Shown: positions 54,628 to 64,000, counted from the first letter of the stretch. The stretch is 64,000 bases of DNA from Pseudomonas sp. B6002 (GCF_013385985.1 NZ_JACAOY010000004.1:399129-463128), one strand, 5' to 3'. Program-made: numbers and translations. Notes: generated by a model from the sequence alone, not told the origin.

Positions 54628-55548
54628 TTATTGTTCTGTCAGCGTACGCACGTGGACGCCGCTTTCGAGGCGCGCCAACTGCGCGTCATCGCTGATGCCG
54701 AAACCGATCTGCGTCACCGCCATCGCGGCAATCGCCGTGGCGCGGCGCAAGGTCTGCTCGGGTGCATCGCCAGCGAGCAAGCCGTGAAGCATCCCGGCCA
54801 GCAACGAATCGCCCGCACCCACGGTGCTCGCGACCGTGACCTTGGGCGGCGTGGCATGCAGCGCCACCTGAGGGCTGTACCAACTCACGCCCGCAGCGCC
54901 GTCGGAGACCACGACATGCTCCACGCCCAGTTGATGCAGGCGATGGATAGCGTCGGTGGCATTGCCCAGCGCCTCGGCCAGTTCTTCGGTGTTGGGTTTG
55001 ACCAGCCACGGTCCAGCTTGTAGGCCGGCGCGCAAGGCTTCGCCACTGGTGTCCAGGGCGACTTTCAAACCCAGGCCTTTGATTTTCTCGAGCAAACCCT
55101 GGAACCATTGAGGGGTGATACCACGCGGTAGGCTGCCTGCCACCACCACCGCGTCGAATTCAGGGCCGACGATGGCGATGAGTCTGAGCAGTTCTTCCTG
55201 CGCCTCTTCACTCACCAGCGGCCCCGGCGCATTGATGTCGGTAACCCGGCCATCCCGCTCGGCAATCTTGATATTGCTGCGTGTCTCACCCGGCACCCGA
55301 ATAAACGCATTGCCAAACTTACGACGGGCAATCAACGCGTCGAAAGCCTGGGGATTTTCCGCACCGAGAAACCCGCCCACGCTCACCTGATGGCCCAGAT
55401 CGGCCAGTACCTGCGCCACGTTCACGCCCTTGCCGGCCGCGTGGGTCAGCAAGGTTTCGCTGCGATTGACTTCACCCGGTTCCAGGTGCGCCAAGCGCAC
55501 GGTCAGGTCCAACGCCGGGTTCAGCGTCAGGGTCAAAATATTTGCCAT
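54628..55548 (-). CDS. fruK: 1-Phosphofructokinase
   Basis: FruK phosphorylates fructose 1-phosphate to fructose 1,6-bisphosphate with ATP, so that PTS-imported fructose enters glycolysis. The 306-aa PfkB-family kinase has NPALDLTV at the N-terminus, AGKGVNVA near residue 38, and the ATP/catalytic motif GAGDSLLAG near residue 250. It starts right after the fruB stop (TAAATG) and precedes fruA by 11 nt. Confidence 0.96.
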   Translation of the reverse strand: MANILTLTLNPALDLTVRLAHLEPGEVNRSETLLTHAAGKGVNVAQVLADLGHQVSVGGFLGAENPQAFDALIARRKFGNAFIRVPGETRSNIKIAERDGRVTDINAPGPLVSEEAQEELLRLIAIVGPEFDAVVVAGSLPRGITPQWFQGLLEKIKGLGLKVALDTSGEALRAGLQAGPWLVKPNTEELAEALGNATDAIHRLHQLGVEHVVVSDGAAGVSWYSPQVALHATPPKVTVASTVGAGDSLLAGMLHGLLAGDAPEQTLRRATAIAAMAVTQIGFGISDDAQLARLESGVHVRTLTEQ

Positions 55549-58407
55549 TTACACGGCCTCCACAAGGGCACGCACGTCGGTGGGCGAACCCGCTGCCAGT
55601 GCTTTTTGCGCCAGGCCCTGGGCCTCGCTCAGGCTGAATTCACGTACCCGCGCCTTCACTTCGGGAATGCTGCGGGCGGACACACTCAACTCATCCACCC
55701 CCAGGCCCACCAGCACCGGCACCGCCAACGGGTCGGCCGCCAACTCGCCGCACACACCCACCCATTTGCCATGGGCGTGGGCGGCCCGCACGGTGATGTC
55801 GATCAGTTGCAACACCGCCGGGTGCAGGCCATCGGCCTGGGCGGACAAGGTCGGGTGGCCACGGTCGATGGCCAGGGTGTATTGGGTCAGGTCATTGGTG
55901 CCGACGCTGAAGAAGTCGACTTCCTTGGCCAGCACCGGCGCGAGCAAGGCGGCGGACGGTACTTCGATCATGATGCCCAGTTGCAGGTCGGCCACCGGGA
56001 TTTCCAGGCGCAAGCGCTCGGTCATGTCACGGGCGGCGCGCCACTCGTCCACGCTGCCGACCATGGGGAACATGATGCGCAGTGGGCGGTTGTCTGCCGA
56101 GCGCAGCAGCGCACGCAATTGCGCTTCCATGATCTGCGGGCGCTGCAAGGTCAGGCGAATGCCACGCACGCCGAGGAACGGGTTTTCTTCTTGGGCGATA
56201 GGCCAGTAAGGCAGCGGCTTGTCACCGCCCACGTCAAGGGTGCGCACCACCAGCGGGCGACCGTCGAGGCCGTCGAGCACGCGACGGTATTCGGCTTCCT
56301 GGGTGGCTTCATCCGGCGCTTGCGGGTGGGCCATGAAAATCAGTTCGGTACGCAGCAGGCCGATCCCTTCGGCGCCTTGTTCCACGGCACTGGCAACGCC
56401 GGCGCTTTCGCCGATATTGGCGAACACTTCCACGGCGTGGCCGTCGCGGGTCAATGCCGGTTCATGGCGTTGGGCCGAGGCCGCTTGCAGGCGTTGTTCG
56501 CGGGTGTCACGTTCGACGGTGGCGCGTTGCAGGGTGGCGGCGTCGGCGTCCACGTGCAGGCGACCGCGCTGGCCATCGAGCAACAGCGGTGTGCCCGGCG
56601 CCAACAGCAAAACGGCAGCACCTGCGCCCACCAAGGCTGGGATGCCCAGGGCACGGGCGACGATAGCGCTGTGAGCGGTGGCGCCGCCACGGGCAGTGAG
56701 GATACCGGCCACGCGGGCCGGGTCCAGGCGTGCAACGTCGGACGGGCCGACTTCATCCATTACCAGGATGTAGGGCTGGCTGGGCTCCCGGACGCTTTCG
56801 ACCCCGCACAATTGCGCCAACACACGCCGACCGATGTCACGCAGGTCGGCGGCACGCTCGGCAAGCAAGGCATCCTGCAGCGATTCCTGCTGTTTGGCGG
56901 CGGCCTCGATCACGTTCATCCAGGCGGCTTCGGCGCTTTCACCCTGCTTGAGACGGGTATCGACTTCGTCGGTGAGTTCCGGGTCGTCGAGCATCTCCTG
57001 GTGCGTGATGAAAATCTCGCGGATGGCTTTGGCTGGGCTGCGTTCGATCAGCCCCTGGATATCACGGCGCACCTCGGCCAAGGCGTCTTGCAGGCGCTGA
57101 CGCTCAATGGAGGAAGACTCGCCGCGCAACGGGTAATCAAATACCTGCTGGACCTGGACGTGCGCCGGGCCGATGGCAATGCCCGGCGCGGCGGCGATAG
57201 CCTGGATCTGGCTGCCGGACACGGGGGCGCTGATCACAGGCTCGATATCAACGGTGGCAGGCTGCGCGCTGGCCGTCGGCAACGGCTCGACCTCTTCACC
57301 CAACCCCGCTTCGACCGCTGCCAACAGAGCGGGCAGCGCATCACCGGCAATCAACGGCTCGGCAACAAATTCCAGCACCTGGCCGCGACGCGCGCCGAGG
57401 CTGAGCAACTTGCTCAGGCTTTTCACCGACACGGCGCCCACCGGGCCATCGATGACGCGCACCCGCAAATCGCCGTCAAACTGCTTCGCCAACTGCGCCA
57501 GCACCTTGGCCGGCCGGGCGTGCAGGCCGTGGGCGTTGGCCAAGGTAATCCGGGCGCTGGGCCAGTCGGCAGGCAGCTCGCCGCCGAGTACTTCGAGCAC
57601 GGCACGGCTGCTGGTGGCGCGGCCCAGTTCCTGCCCGCGCCCTTCAATCAGCAACGCGCACAGGCGTTCAAGCAACGCTTGGTGCGCCTCGCCGAGGCTG
57701 GCCAGGCAGAACACGCCATTGAGGGGCTGGCCGAGGTAACGCATGGGTTTGTCGGGGGTGACGAAGGCAAGGCCGGGGCGCTTCACCGTCTGCTCACTGT
57801 GCAGCCACCAGAGGCCATCACCCAGGGGCAGGGCGTCGACTTGCTGCAAGACGGCGGCGAAACCATTGCTCACGCAATCGGCCTGGCGCAGCAGGCGTGC
57901 GCCTCGCCATACCAGCTCTTCAAAATCATCGGCGGACACGCCCAGGCTGATCATCTGTGCATCCAGCGCCAGTTCCTGTGGCGCACCTTGCAGCAGTTTC
58001 AGCAAGGCTTCGGCGGAACCGGCACGACGCAGCGCCTGGCCCAGGTCGGTTTCACCGAGGGCGCGGGTAAGCAGTTGCAGCAGGCGCAGGTGTTCATCGG
58101 ATTTGGCGGCAATGCCGATGGCCAGGTAGACGATCTGGCCGTCGCCCCAATCCACCCCTTCGGGGAACTGCAGCAGGCGCACACCGGTGGAGAACACTTG
58201 GTCGCGGGTTTCGGGAGTACCGTGGGGAATGGCGATGCCTTGGCCGAGAAAGGTCGAGCCTTGGGCTTCACGGGCTTGCAACCCACTGAGGTAACCCTCG
58301 GCGACCAGGCCGTCGGCCACCAGTTTGTCCGCGAGCAGGTGCAAGGCAGCAGATTTATCCACAGCCACCTGGCCCATGGAAATCTGCTCTACAGTGAGCT
58401 CAAGCAT
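55549..58407 (-). CDS. fruB: PTS fructose multiphosphoryl transfer protein (EIIA-HPr-EI)
   Basis: This 952-aa fused energy-coupling protein carries the phosphate from PEP to FruA. EIIA-Fru at 1-145 has active His62 in GIAIPHGTPET. HPr at about 280-365 has His296 in HGLHARPAK. EI spans about 395-952, with His579 in GGATAHSAIV and the PEP-binding barrel (RTDLIFMA-like segment LLRTELIFMA). AGGAG precedes the ATG. This is the normal fructose PTS of pseudomonads. It is transcribed divergently from fruR; a FruR operator lies 138 nt upstream of its start, and a 7-bp hairpin sits just ahead of the ribosome site. Confidence 0.96.
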   Translation of the reverse strand: MLELTVEQISMGQVAVDKSAALHLLADKLVADGLVAEGYLSGLQAREAQGSTFLGQGIAIPHGTPETRDQVFSTGVRLLQFPEGVDWGDGQIVYLAIGIAAKSDEHLRLLQLLTRALGETDLGQALRRAGSAEALLKLLQGAPQELALDAQMISLGVSADDFEELVWRGARLLRQADCVSNGFAAVLQQVDALPLGDGLWWLHSEQTVKRPGLAFVTPDKPMRYLGQPLNGVFCLASLGEAHQALLERLCALLIEGRGQELGRATSSRAVLEVLGGELPADWPSARITLANAHGLHARPAKVLAQLAKQFDGDLRVRVIDGPVGAVSVKSLSKLLSLGARRGQVLEFVAEPLIAGDALPALLAAVEAGLGEEVEPLPTASAQPATVDIEPVISAPVSGSQIQAIAAAPGIAIGPAHVQVQQVFDYPLRGESSSIERQRLQDALAEVRRDIQGLIERSPAKAIREIFITHQEMLDDPELTDEVDTRLKQGESAEAAWMNVIEAAAKQQESLQDALLAERAADLRDIGRRVLAQLCGVESVREPSQPYILVMDEVGPSDVARLDPARVAGILTARGGATAHSAIVARALGIPALVGAGAAVLLLAPGTPLLLDGQRGRLHVDADAATLQRATVERDTREQRLQAASAQRHEPALTRDGHAVEVFANIGESAGVASAVEQGAEGIGLLRTELIFMAHPQAPDEATQEAEYRRVLDGLDGRPLVVRTLDVGGDKPLPYWPIAQEENPFLGVRGIRLTLQRPQIMEAQLRALLRSADNRPLRIMFPMVGSVDEWRAARDMTERLRLEIPVADLQLGIMIEVPSAALLAPVLAKEVDFFSVGTNDLTQYTLAIDRGHPTLSAQADGLHPAVLQLIDITVRAAHAHGKWVGVCGELAADPLAVPVLVGLGVDELSVSARSIPEVKARVREFSLSEAQGLAQKALAAGSPTDVRALVEAV

Positions 58408-58421
58408 GCCGTTCTCCTAGT

Positions 58422-58440
58422 TAGTGCGAGGGGCGCACTA
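58422..58440 (-). promoter_or_regulatory. Hairpin in the fruB 5' leader
   Basis: Perfect 7-bp arms TAGTGCG/CGCACTA with a 5-nt loop lie directly upstream of the fruB AGGAG site. It could influence translation or mRNA stability. Confidence 0.4.
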
Positions 58441-58544
58441 GGTATTGTTTTGAATAAATCAGCGCACGGGTGTTCAAAAATAACTGACTGAGTGGTCAAT
58501 TGGCAGTAGCCACTGAGTCACGAACGTCGTAAAAATACGCCAGC

Positions 58545-58556
58545 TGAAACGTTTAA
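58545..58556 (-). promoter_or_regulatory. FruR (Cra) operator between fruB and fruR
   Basis: The minus strand reads TTAAACGTTTCA, which is the operator sequence reported for the P. putida Cra/FruR repressor at its fruBKA promoter. Its place in the divergent region is also the same. FruR is displaced by fructose 1-phosphate, which switches on the operon. Confidence 0.8.
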
Positions 58557-58701
58557 TCTAGAATTTATGGCAGGTTAACCGCTAATTGAGCATCCTTGAA
58601 GAACCACTCGGCGCTTGAGCCCAGACGTTAGTCGCGTGCAGGAATCGGTTACGATTGGACAAAATGTCGGGGCAAGCTCTAAAAAACAAGGAAATCCCGG
58701 T

Positions 58702-59697
58702 TTGAAACTCAGCGATATTGCACGTCTGGCCGGTGTGTCCGTGACCACCGCCAGCTATGTCATCAATGGCAAGGCCGAACAGCAACGCATCAGCAACGCG
58801 ACCGTCGAGCGCGTGCGAGCGGTGGTCGAAGCCCATGGCTTTACGCCCAACCCCCAGGCGGCCGGACTGCGCAGTCGGCATACGCGCACCTTGGGCTTTA
58901 TCCTGCCGGACCTGGAAAACCCCAGTTACGCACGGATCGCCAAGTTGCTGGAGCAAGGCGCCCGCGCCCGGGGCTATCAGTTGCTGATCGCCAGCTCTGA
59001 CGATGAGGCCGACAGCGAACGCCAACTGCTGCAACTGTTTCGCGCCCGTCGCTGCGACGCACTGTTTGTGGCCAGCTGCCTGCCAGCCAGCGATGACAGC
59101 TACCGCGAGCTGCAAGCCAAAGGCCTGCCGGTGATCGCCATCGACCGGGTGATGGACACGGGCCAGTTCTGCTCGGTGGTCAGTGACGACCGCCAGGCCT
59201 GCCAACAACTGACCAGCAGCCTGCTGCAACCACTACCCAAACAGATCGTGCTGATCGGCGCACACCCCGAGCTGAGCATCAGCCAGGAACGCGCCGCCGG
59301 TTTTCGCGAGGCACTGCGCGACTTCAAGGGCGACGTGCTGATCGAACAGGGCGAAGCCTTCAGCCGCGACTGCGGTCGGCAGTTGATGGAACAACTCCTG
59401 CAGCGTCTGGGGCATTTGCCGGATGCACTGGTGACGACGTCCTACGTGCTGCTGCAAGGCGTGTTCGACGCGCTGCATGACTTCCCGCTCAAATCGCGAC
59501 CGTTGCGCCTGGGAACCTTCGGTGATACGCAGTTGCTGGACTTCCTGCCTTTGCCCGTCAACGCCATGGCCCAACAGCATCAACTGATCGCCGACACCGC
59601 CCTGCGCCTGGCCCTGGCCGCGATTGAAGAAGAACAGTACCAACCCGGCGTGCACGCCATCAGCCGTACCTTCAAGCAGCGTATTCACGAGGCCTGA
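58702..59697 (+). CDS. fruR: Fructose operon repressor FruR (Cra), LacI family
   Basis: This 331-aa LacI-type regulator has a helix-turn-helix at residues 1-25 (KLSDIARLAGVSVTTASYVI) and a periplasmic-binding-protein-like effector domain. The family begins MKLSDIARL, so the start is a TTG at 58702, preceded by CAAGGAAA. An earlier TTG in frame at 58615 is less likely. In pseudomonads FruR controls mainly the adjacent fructose operon, with fructose 1-phosphate as inducer. It is divergent from fruBKA, with a consensus operator at 58545. tatD follows after 2 nt. Confidence 0.93.
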   Translation: MKLSDIARLAGVSVTTASYVINGKAEQQRISNATVERVRAVVEAHGFTPNPQAAGLRSRHTRTLGFILPDLENPSYARIAKLLEQGARARGYQLLIASSDDEADSERQLLQLFRARRCDALFVASCLPASDDSYRELQAKGLPVIAIDRVMDTGQFCSVVSDDRQACQQLTSSLLQPLPKQIVLIGAHPELSISQERAAGFREALRDFKGDVLIEQGEAFSRDCGRQLMEQLLQRLGHLPDALVTTSYVLLQGVFDALHDFPLKSRPLRLGTFGDTQLLDFLPLPVNAMAQQHQLIADTALRLALAAIEEEQYQPGVHAISRTFKQRIHEA

Positions 59698-59699
59698 GT

Positions 59700-60476
59700 G
59701 TGGAGCTGATCGACACCCACACGCACCTGGACTTCCCGGACTTCGACAGCGATCGCCGGGAAGTCCTCGCCCACAGCCGCCAACTCGGGGTGCGGCGCAT
59801 GGTGGTGTTGGGGGTCTATCAGCAGAATTGGCAGCGCGTGTGGGATCTGGTGCAGGGTGACGACAGCCTCTTCGCCGCCTTCGGCCTGCATCCGGTCTAC
59901 CTCGATGAACATCGCCCGGCCGACCTGACGGAATTGGGTGATTGGCTGAGCCGCCTCCAGGGCCACCGGCAAGTGTGCGCGGTGGGCGAGATCGGCCTGG
60001 ACTTTTTTCTTGAGCACCTGCACCGCGAGCGTCAGCAAAACCTGTTCGAGGCACAACTGAAACTGGCCGCGGACTTCCAACTGCCAGCGCTGTTGCACGT
60101 ACGCCGCAGCCACGCTGCCGTGATCGCCACACTCAAACGTATGCGCGTGCCACGAGGCGGCATCATCCACGCGTTTGCTGGCAGCTACGAAGAAGCCCGC
60201 GAGTACATCAAGCTCGGTTTCAAGCTGGGCCTGGGCGGTGCCGCGACCTGGCCCCAGGCCTTGCGCATGCACAAGGTTCTCGGCCAACTGCCCCTGGACG
60301 CCGTAGTGCTGGAGACCGATTCACCGGACATGGCGCCCGCCATGTACCCCGGCCAACGCAACAGCCCGCAACACCTGCCGGACATCTGTACCGCCCTGGC
60401 CGAACGCATGGGCATCAGCCCGTCACGACTGGCTGAGACGAGCACACGCAATGCGTGCGAGCTGTTCAATTGGTAA
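59700..60476 (+). CDS. TatD-family metal-dependent hydrolase/DNase
   Basis: This 258-aa TIM-barrel hydrolase of the TatD family has metal ligands in THTHLDF (His7, His9), GEIGLDFF near residue 98, LHVRRSH near 130, and ETDSPDM near 205. Family members are 3'-5' exonucleases acting on DNA, often in repair. The start is GTG, 2 nt after the fruR stop, so the two are co-transcribed, a common layout in Pseudomonas. The last 54 nt overlap an antisense gene. Confidence 0.88.
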   Translation: MELIDTHTHLDFPDFDSDRREVLAHSRQLGVRRMVVLGVYQQNWQRVWDLVQGDDSLFAAFGLHPVYLDEHRPADLTELGDWLSRLQGHRQVCAVGEIGLDFFLEHLHRERQQNLFEAQLKLAADFQLPALLHVRRSHAAVIATLKRMRVPRGGIIHAFAGSYEEAREYIKLGFKLGLGGAATWPQALRMHKVLGQLPLDAVVLETDSPDMAPAMYPGQRNSPQHLPDICTALAERMGISPSRLAETSTRNACELFNW

Positions 60477-60860
60477 CCCGCCGACAGGTTTGGCAACTTG
60501 CAGGCTGAGCGTTATCCGCTGCCGATGATGGGCATAACGCAACACCAGGAAATGGACCAATACCACCACCAGCGAAATATTGAGTTGCTCAATCACGCTG
60601 ACCAAACCCACCCACTCGGCGACCAAGGCCACGACCAACACCATGCAGGTCAGTATGACCATGCTCGGATGCACCAGGGCCCAGTGATCCAGCGCCTTGA
60701 ACTGACGCAGTTGTTTGGGACAGTTCAATTGCAACGTTCGCTGGCAGTACGGGCAATCAAAAGGTTCATGGATAGCAATGGCATTCAATTGCCAAGACTT
60801 GAGTTCAAACGTGATATCGCAATGGGCGCAGTGCCCTTTGATGCCGATGGCAATGGTCAT
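60423..60860 (-). CDS. Zinc-ribbon membrane protein, unknown function
   Basis: This 145-aa protein has four cysteines in two pairs (CAHC at about 11-14, CPYC at about 36-39) that could hold one zinc or iron. Two hydrophobic helices follow (about 65-85 and 92-110), then a basic and polar tail. It has no signal peptide and is probably anchored in the inner membrane. I recognise no named family. Its 3' end overlaps tatD by 54 nt on the opposite strand. It is real in the sense of a clear Cys pattern and membrane layout, but translation is unproven. Confidence 0.6.
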   Translation of the reverse strand: MTIAIGIKGHCAHCDITFELKSWQLNAIAIHEPFDCPYCQRTLQLNCPKQLRQFKALDHWALVHPSMVILTCMVLVVALVAEWVGLVSVIEQLNISLVVVLVHFLVLRYAHHRQRITLSLQVAKPVGGLPIEQLARIACARLSQS

Positions 60861-60987
60861 GGTGGTGCCCTCCCCTGATCCGTGACTAGCTGAAACAAAT
60901 TCTCACCCATTCACTCAATCAAAAAAGGGACACGGGGAAATCAAGACATGCACCACGCCCCATACCGAGTATTCCTACCCAAAAGCC

Positions 60988-63018
60988 CTACACGCGAAAC
61001 GCGCCGATCAATTGCTTCAACTCGATGACCTGCATCGATAGCTGACGGCTGGCTGCTTCAGTCTGATGCGCACCCTGCGCTGCATGCTCACCCGCACGGT
61101 TGATTTCGACGATGTTCCTGTCGATATCGTGGGCCACCGCGGTTTGTTGCTCGACGGCGGCAGCAATCTGTTGGTTCTGATCGACGATCATGCCCACAGC
61201 ACCAAGGATGTTTTCCAACGCCTGCTGAACCTTTTCCGACTGCCCAACCGTTCCGCTGGCCATGGCATGGCTGGTGCCCATGGCCTTGACCGCCGCGCCG
61301 ACGCCCGTGTGCAGCCGGCTGATCATCTGTTCGATCTCTTCGGTCGAACGCTGGGTGCGACGCGCCAGGGTGCGCACTTCGTCCGCCACCACCGCGAAAC
61401 CACGCCCCTGCTCGCCGGCACGTGCGGCCTCGATCGCGGCATTGAGCGCCAGCAGGTTGGTTTGCTCGGCAATGCTTTTGATCACTTCCAGCACACTGCT
61501 GATGGCCTGGCTGTCCGTGGCCAGTTGGTTGATAACCTGCACCGACGCATCAATTTCGGACGCCAAGCGCGCGATGCTGCCCTGCTGGGATTGCACCAAC
61601 CCACGGCCGCTGACCGTCTCATCGTTGACGCTATGGGCACTCCTGACGGCCGCGGCTGCGCTACGCGCCACTTCCTGGGCGGTGGACGACATCTGGTTCA
61701 TGGCCGTGGCCACTTGTTCGATCTGGCTGCGTTGGCCGGAAACCGCCTGGTTGCTCTGGGCCGACACGCTCTCCACTTGGCCGGCTTGCACCTCGACCTG
61801 GCTGACGGTCTGGCCGACGCGCTCGATCAGATCGTGGATCTTGGCGACCGTGCCGTTGAACACCTTGCCCAACTCCCCCAACTCGTCGCGGCTGTGCGCC
61901 ACAAAGCTGACCGTCATATCGCCCGCTGCCACGTTGTCCATCATCAAGCCCAGGCGCCGCAAGGTGGTGCGGGTGGACGCATAGAACCCTGCATACAGGT
62001 AGAAAATCAGTGAAAACACCGCTGCCAGTGCACACACCAGCACCACCATGTGCGTACGGTTTTGTGCCAGGCGCTGCTCCAGTTGCTGTTGAATGAAGGC
62101 CAAAGTGGCGTCATCCAACTGGTAGGTCTTGGCCATCAATTGGCTGACGCTGGCATAGAACCCTTGCCACGGGGCGTCGAGGGTTTCGGCCATCACCACC
62201 TGTTCCTCGAACAATTCGCTGCCTTGCTTGAGGCTGGCCTGGCTGGCTTGCGCCATTGAATCGAGGGCGCCATGCGCGGCGTTGCTGGCACCCAGTGCGT
62301 CTTGCAGTTTCAGGGCGTATTCGCCTTGCAGCTTCTCCAACTGCTGCAACAACTCATCAAACCGAGTGCTGGAAGAGGAATTGATAAACCCCTGGCCCAG
62401 AGAGTAAGCACCCATTGCACGCCCTTCGCCGAGGGCCTGGGTCACTTGCGGAGTGATCCCGGTCACTAGGTCGCTGAGCTGGCGCAGATCACTCTGCGAG
62501 TCGCGACTCAAGCCGGATTGGCTGGCAATAATCTGGCTGAGCATCTGGGCTTTATTGAGCAGCTTGCCGATCAACGCACTTTTGTTCAGCAGTGACGTTT
62601 CCTGCTGTTGGGCCTTGAACGCTGTGATCAATTCGTCGCGCTTGCTATCAAACGCAGCAATTTGCTCGGGGTCGGTCGCCATGGCGGTGAGGCCTTGCAG
62701 GCGCGAGAGCACGTTGTGCTCCAAAGCGCTGATCTGGCCTTCAAGGTCGCCCGCCTTGCCAGACTGGCCGAGGGTTGCGTTGATTTGTACCTGGTTGTTG
62801 AGGGTTTCCAGATCACGCCGCAGGGTCAGGCTGCTGCCAAGCAAATCGAGGCTTTGCAACTCAATACGCGTACCCTGGAATTCACGCCAGGAATCACGCA
62901 CCAGGAAATAGTTGGTCGCCAGCATCGGCAGCAAAAACAGCACGCTGATCAGGCTGAACTTCATGCCGAAGCTCAAGCGGTTCATCAGCGCGACGGCGGG
63001 ATAGAGCAAGCTCTTCAC
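60988..63018 (-). CDS. Methyl-accepting chemotaxis protein
   Basis: This 676-aa chemoreceptor has a first membrane helix at about 20-40, a long helical periplasmic sensing region (about 41-325, mostly coiled coil, no typical Cache fold visible), a second membrane helix at about 326-348, HAMP at about 349-400, and a signalling domain whose hairpin tip contains the near-invariant [32 protein letters not shown]. It feeds CheA/CheW. The ligand is unknown. It is the neighbour of ampE, as in P. aeruginosa (PA4520-type). Confidence 0.93.
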   Translation of the reverse strand: MKSLLYPAVALMNRLSFGMKFSLISVLFLLPMLATNYFLVRDSWREFQGTRIELQSLDLLGSSLTLRRDLETLNNQVQINATLGQSGKAGDLEGQISALEHNVLSRLQGLTAMATDPEQIAAFDSKRDELITAFKAQQQETSLLNKSALIGKLLNKAQMLSQIIASQSGLSRDSQSDLRQLSDLVTGITPQVTQALGEGRAMGAYSLGQGFINSSSSTRFDELLQQLEKLQGEYALKLQDALGASNAAHGALDSMAQASQASLKQGSELFEEQVVMAETLDAPWQGFYASVSQLMAKTYQLDDATLAFIQQQLEQRLAQNRTHMVVLVCALAAVFSLIFYLYAGFYASTRTTLRRLGLMMDNVAAGDMTVSFVAHSRDELGELGKVFNGTVAKIHDLIERVGQTVSQVEVQAGQVESVSAQSNQAVSGQRSQIEQVATAMNQMSSTAQEVARSAAAAVRSAHSVNDETVSGRGLVQSQQGSIARLASEIDASVQVINQLATDSQAISSVLEVIKSIAEQTNLLALNAAIEAARAGEQGRGFAVVADEVRTLARRTQRSTEEIEQMISRLHTGVGAAVKAMGTSHAMASGTVGQSEKVQQALENILGAVGMIVDQNQQIAAAVEQQTAVAHDIDRNIVEINRAGEHAAQGAHQTEAASRQLSMQVIELKQLIGAFRV

Positions 63019-63135
63019 AGGTGAACTCCCTTTCTTTTATTTTTATTGAGGCGCAGGGCGGCGGCAGATAGCCACTATTTGGCGCTCTGTCTGTATAGCT
63101 CAATTCGAAAGGGAGTTTTGTAACGTAAGGTTAAC

Positions 63136-63162
63136 GGCAGGGAAGGCTGAAGCTTCCCTGCC
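63136..63162 (-). terminator. Hairpin after ampE
   Basis: A perfect 10-bp stem GGCAGGGAAG/CTTCCCTGCC lies 8 nt past the ampE stop. The T run after it is weak, so termination is probable but not certain. Confidence 0.6.
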
Positions 63163-63170
63163 GGTGGGTA

Positions 63171-64000
63171 TCAGGGCAACACGGTCCAGATGGCGAACCC
63201 GGCATACCACAGCACCGCCGCACGCAGCAGCAGTTCCCACAGGCGATCCAGGCTGTTGATGCCATCGGCACCCACCACCGGTGGCGGAATTTCTGCCGCA
63301 ACCAAACCAACCTTTTCTACCAGTTGGGCAGCGCTGATGTCCCAACTCAGCAACTCGTGGAGCATCACCCGGCTGACCGCGACAAAATTGCCCACCAACG
63401 CAAAACTGGCTGCCAGCAAGCGGACCGGCAACCAGTCGAACGCATGCCGCAGTTGCCCGGCGCGCTCGGCCACCAGAGGGTTCTGGCTGTGCTCGCTGGC
63501 CAGCGCCAGCAGGCGATAAGCCAGGGCCGCCACCGGCCCGAGCAGGAAGTACCAGAAAATCACCGCGAAAAAGCTCTGGTACGCCTGCCACAGCAGATGC
63601 CCCTGAACCCGTTCGAGCAGTTGCTCGCCGCTGTCTGCAGCGAGCTTGAGATCACGTTCGGCCACATGTTCGGCGGCCTGCAAGTCACCCCGTCGCCAGG
63701 CATCACGGAAAGGCCCGAGCCCAGCCAGCAGGTCGCCCCGCCCCAGGCTGTAGATCACCACCAGCAGGTGCACCGGCAATGCCAGCAGGCCATAGGCCAC
63801 GGGTTCAAGCACCACCAGCAACAAGGCCAGCAAGGCCACCGGCAGCAATACCAGCAACGTAAGAATCAACCAAGGCTGTTTGCCCATGCGGGGGCTCGAT
63901 TCCAGCTTGGCCAGTTCACGCAGCCATCCGCCGTCGCGCTGCAGCCGCTGGCGCAAGGCCGAGAACTTCTCGATCCACACCGCCAGCACCAACACCAGGA
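63171..64000 (-). CDS. ampE: Regulatory signalling modulator protein AmpE (5' end outside window)
   Basis: AmpE is an inner-membrane protein encoded with ampD, and ampDE influences beta-lactamase induction. The visible part is about 276 codons with several membrane helices (about 42-65, 70-90, 135-165 and near the C-terminus) and the family N-terminal segment LVLAVWIEKFSALRQR. The frame stays open to the window edge (reading FLVLVLAVW), and AmpE normally begins a few residues before this, so the true start is just outside and the gene is partial here. Confidence 0.9.
   Translation of the reverse strand, partial: LVLVLAVWIEKFSALRQRLQRDGGWLRELAKLESSPRMGKQPWLILTLLVLLPVALLALLLVVLEPVAYGLLALPVHLLVVIYSLGRGDLLAGLGPFRDAWRRGDLQAAEHVAERDLKLAADSGEQLLERVQGHLLWQAYQSFFAVIFWYFLLGPVAALAYRLLALASEHSQNPLVAERAGQLRHAFDWLPVRLLAASFALVGNFVAVSRVMLHELLSWDISAAQLVEKVGLVAAEIPPPVVGADGINSLDRLWELLLRAAVLWYAGFAIWTVLP

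Noticed and set aside
55390-58491. A 1033-codon open frame on the plus strand across fruB
   Set aside because: It is antisense to the clear EIIA-HPr-EI protein. In high-GC Pseudomonas DNA such long antisense frames are common; it has a low-complexity G/Q/A/R-rich translation and no motif.
1-64000. CRISPR arrays, tRNA, rRNA, integrase or transposase genes
   Set aside because: No regular direct repeats with unique spacers, no cloverleaf with CCA end and no recombinase motif were seen. The only interspersed repeats are the REP doublets.

Overview
The window looks like the chromosome of a Pseudomonas of the P. fluorescens complex. Gene order follows the P. aeruginosa PAO1 core map as I recall it: sspB-sspA-petCBA-rpsI-rplM, then trpS, roxSR, the dpp dipeptide locus, piuCAB, speC and ampE. 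The 23-bp REP palindromes (GTGGGAGCTGG... and GTAGGAGCCGG...) are typical of P. fluorescens genomes. No rRNA, tRNA, CRISPR, prophage or transposase is visible. The species assignment is by inference.

Layout. 1-12.6 kb is housekeeping: stringent starvation proteins, cytochrome bc1, ribosomal proteins S9 and L13, an aldo/keto reductase, an acyl-CoA dehydrogenase, a GlxA-type AraC regulator, ZapE, a TrpRS with an unusual C-terminal extension, a small hydrolase and ZapG. 12.8-23.7 kb is the accessory part: an SbmA/BacA-like ABC exporter, then two large toxin-like genes (873 and 1102 aa) on either side of the RoxS/RoxR redox sensor pair and a SIMPL-domain protein. The two big proteins share a core and a linker module but end in unrelated C-terminal domains. 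The first ends in what looks like an ADP-ribosyltransferase. Neither has an immunity-like neighbour. A degenerate copy of the roxR 3' end lies on the far side of the first toxin gene.

23.7-36.4 kb is a di/oligopeptide uptake locus: four periplasmic binding proteins, an OprD-family porin and one DppBCDF transporter. 36.4-48.5 kb holds two small acidic secreted proteins, prfC, a four-gene glycine-betaine-type (osmoprotectant) ABC transporter, an ornithine/lysine decarboxylase with a structured leader, a Sel1-repeat protein, and the divergent iron genes piuC and piuA. 48.6-52.8 kb holds a PepSY-flavodoxin-reductase fusion and a PhoD phosphodiesterase.

52.9-60.5 kb is the fructose PTS operon fruBKA, divergent from its repressor fruR, with an exact FruR/Cra operator between them, then tatD. 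60.4-64 kb holds a zinc-ribbon membrane protein, a chemoreceptor and ampE, which is cut by the window edge.

Nine REP doublets (REPINs) sit between genes, often between convergent pairs. One is a hybrid of the two REP families and another supplies a gene's stop codon. The most interesting biology is the pair of toxin-like genes around roxSR.
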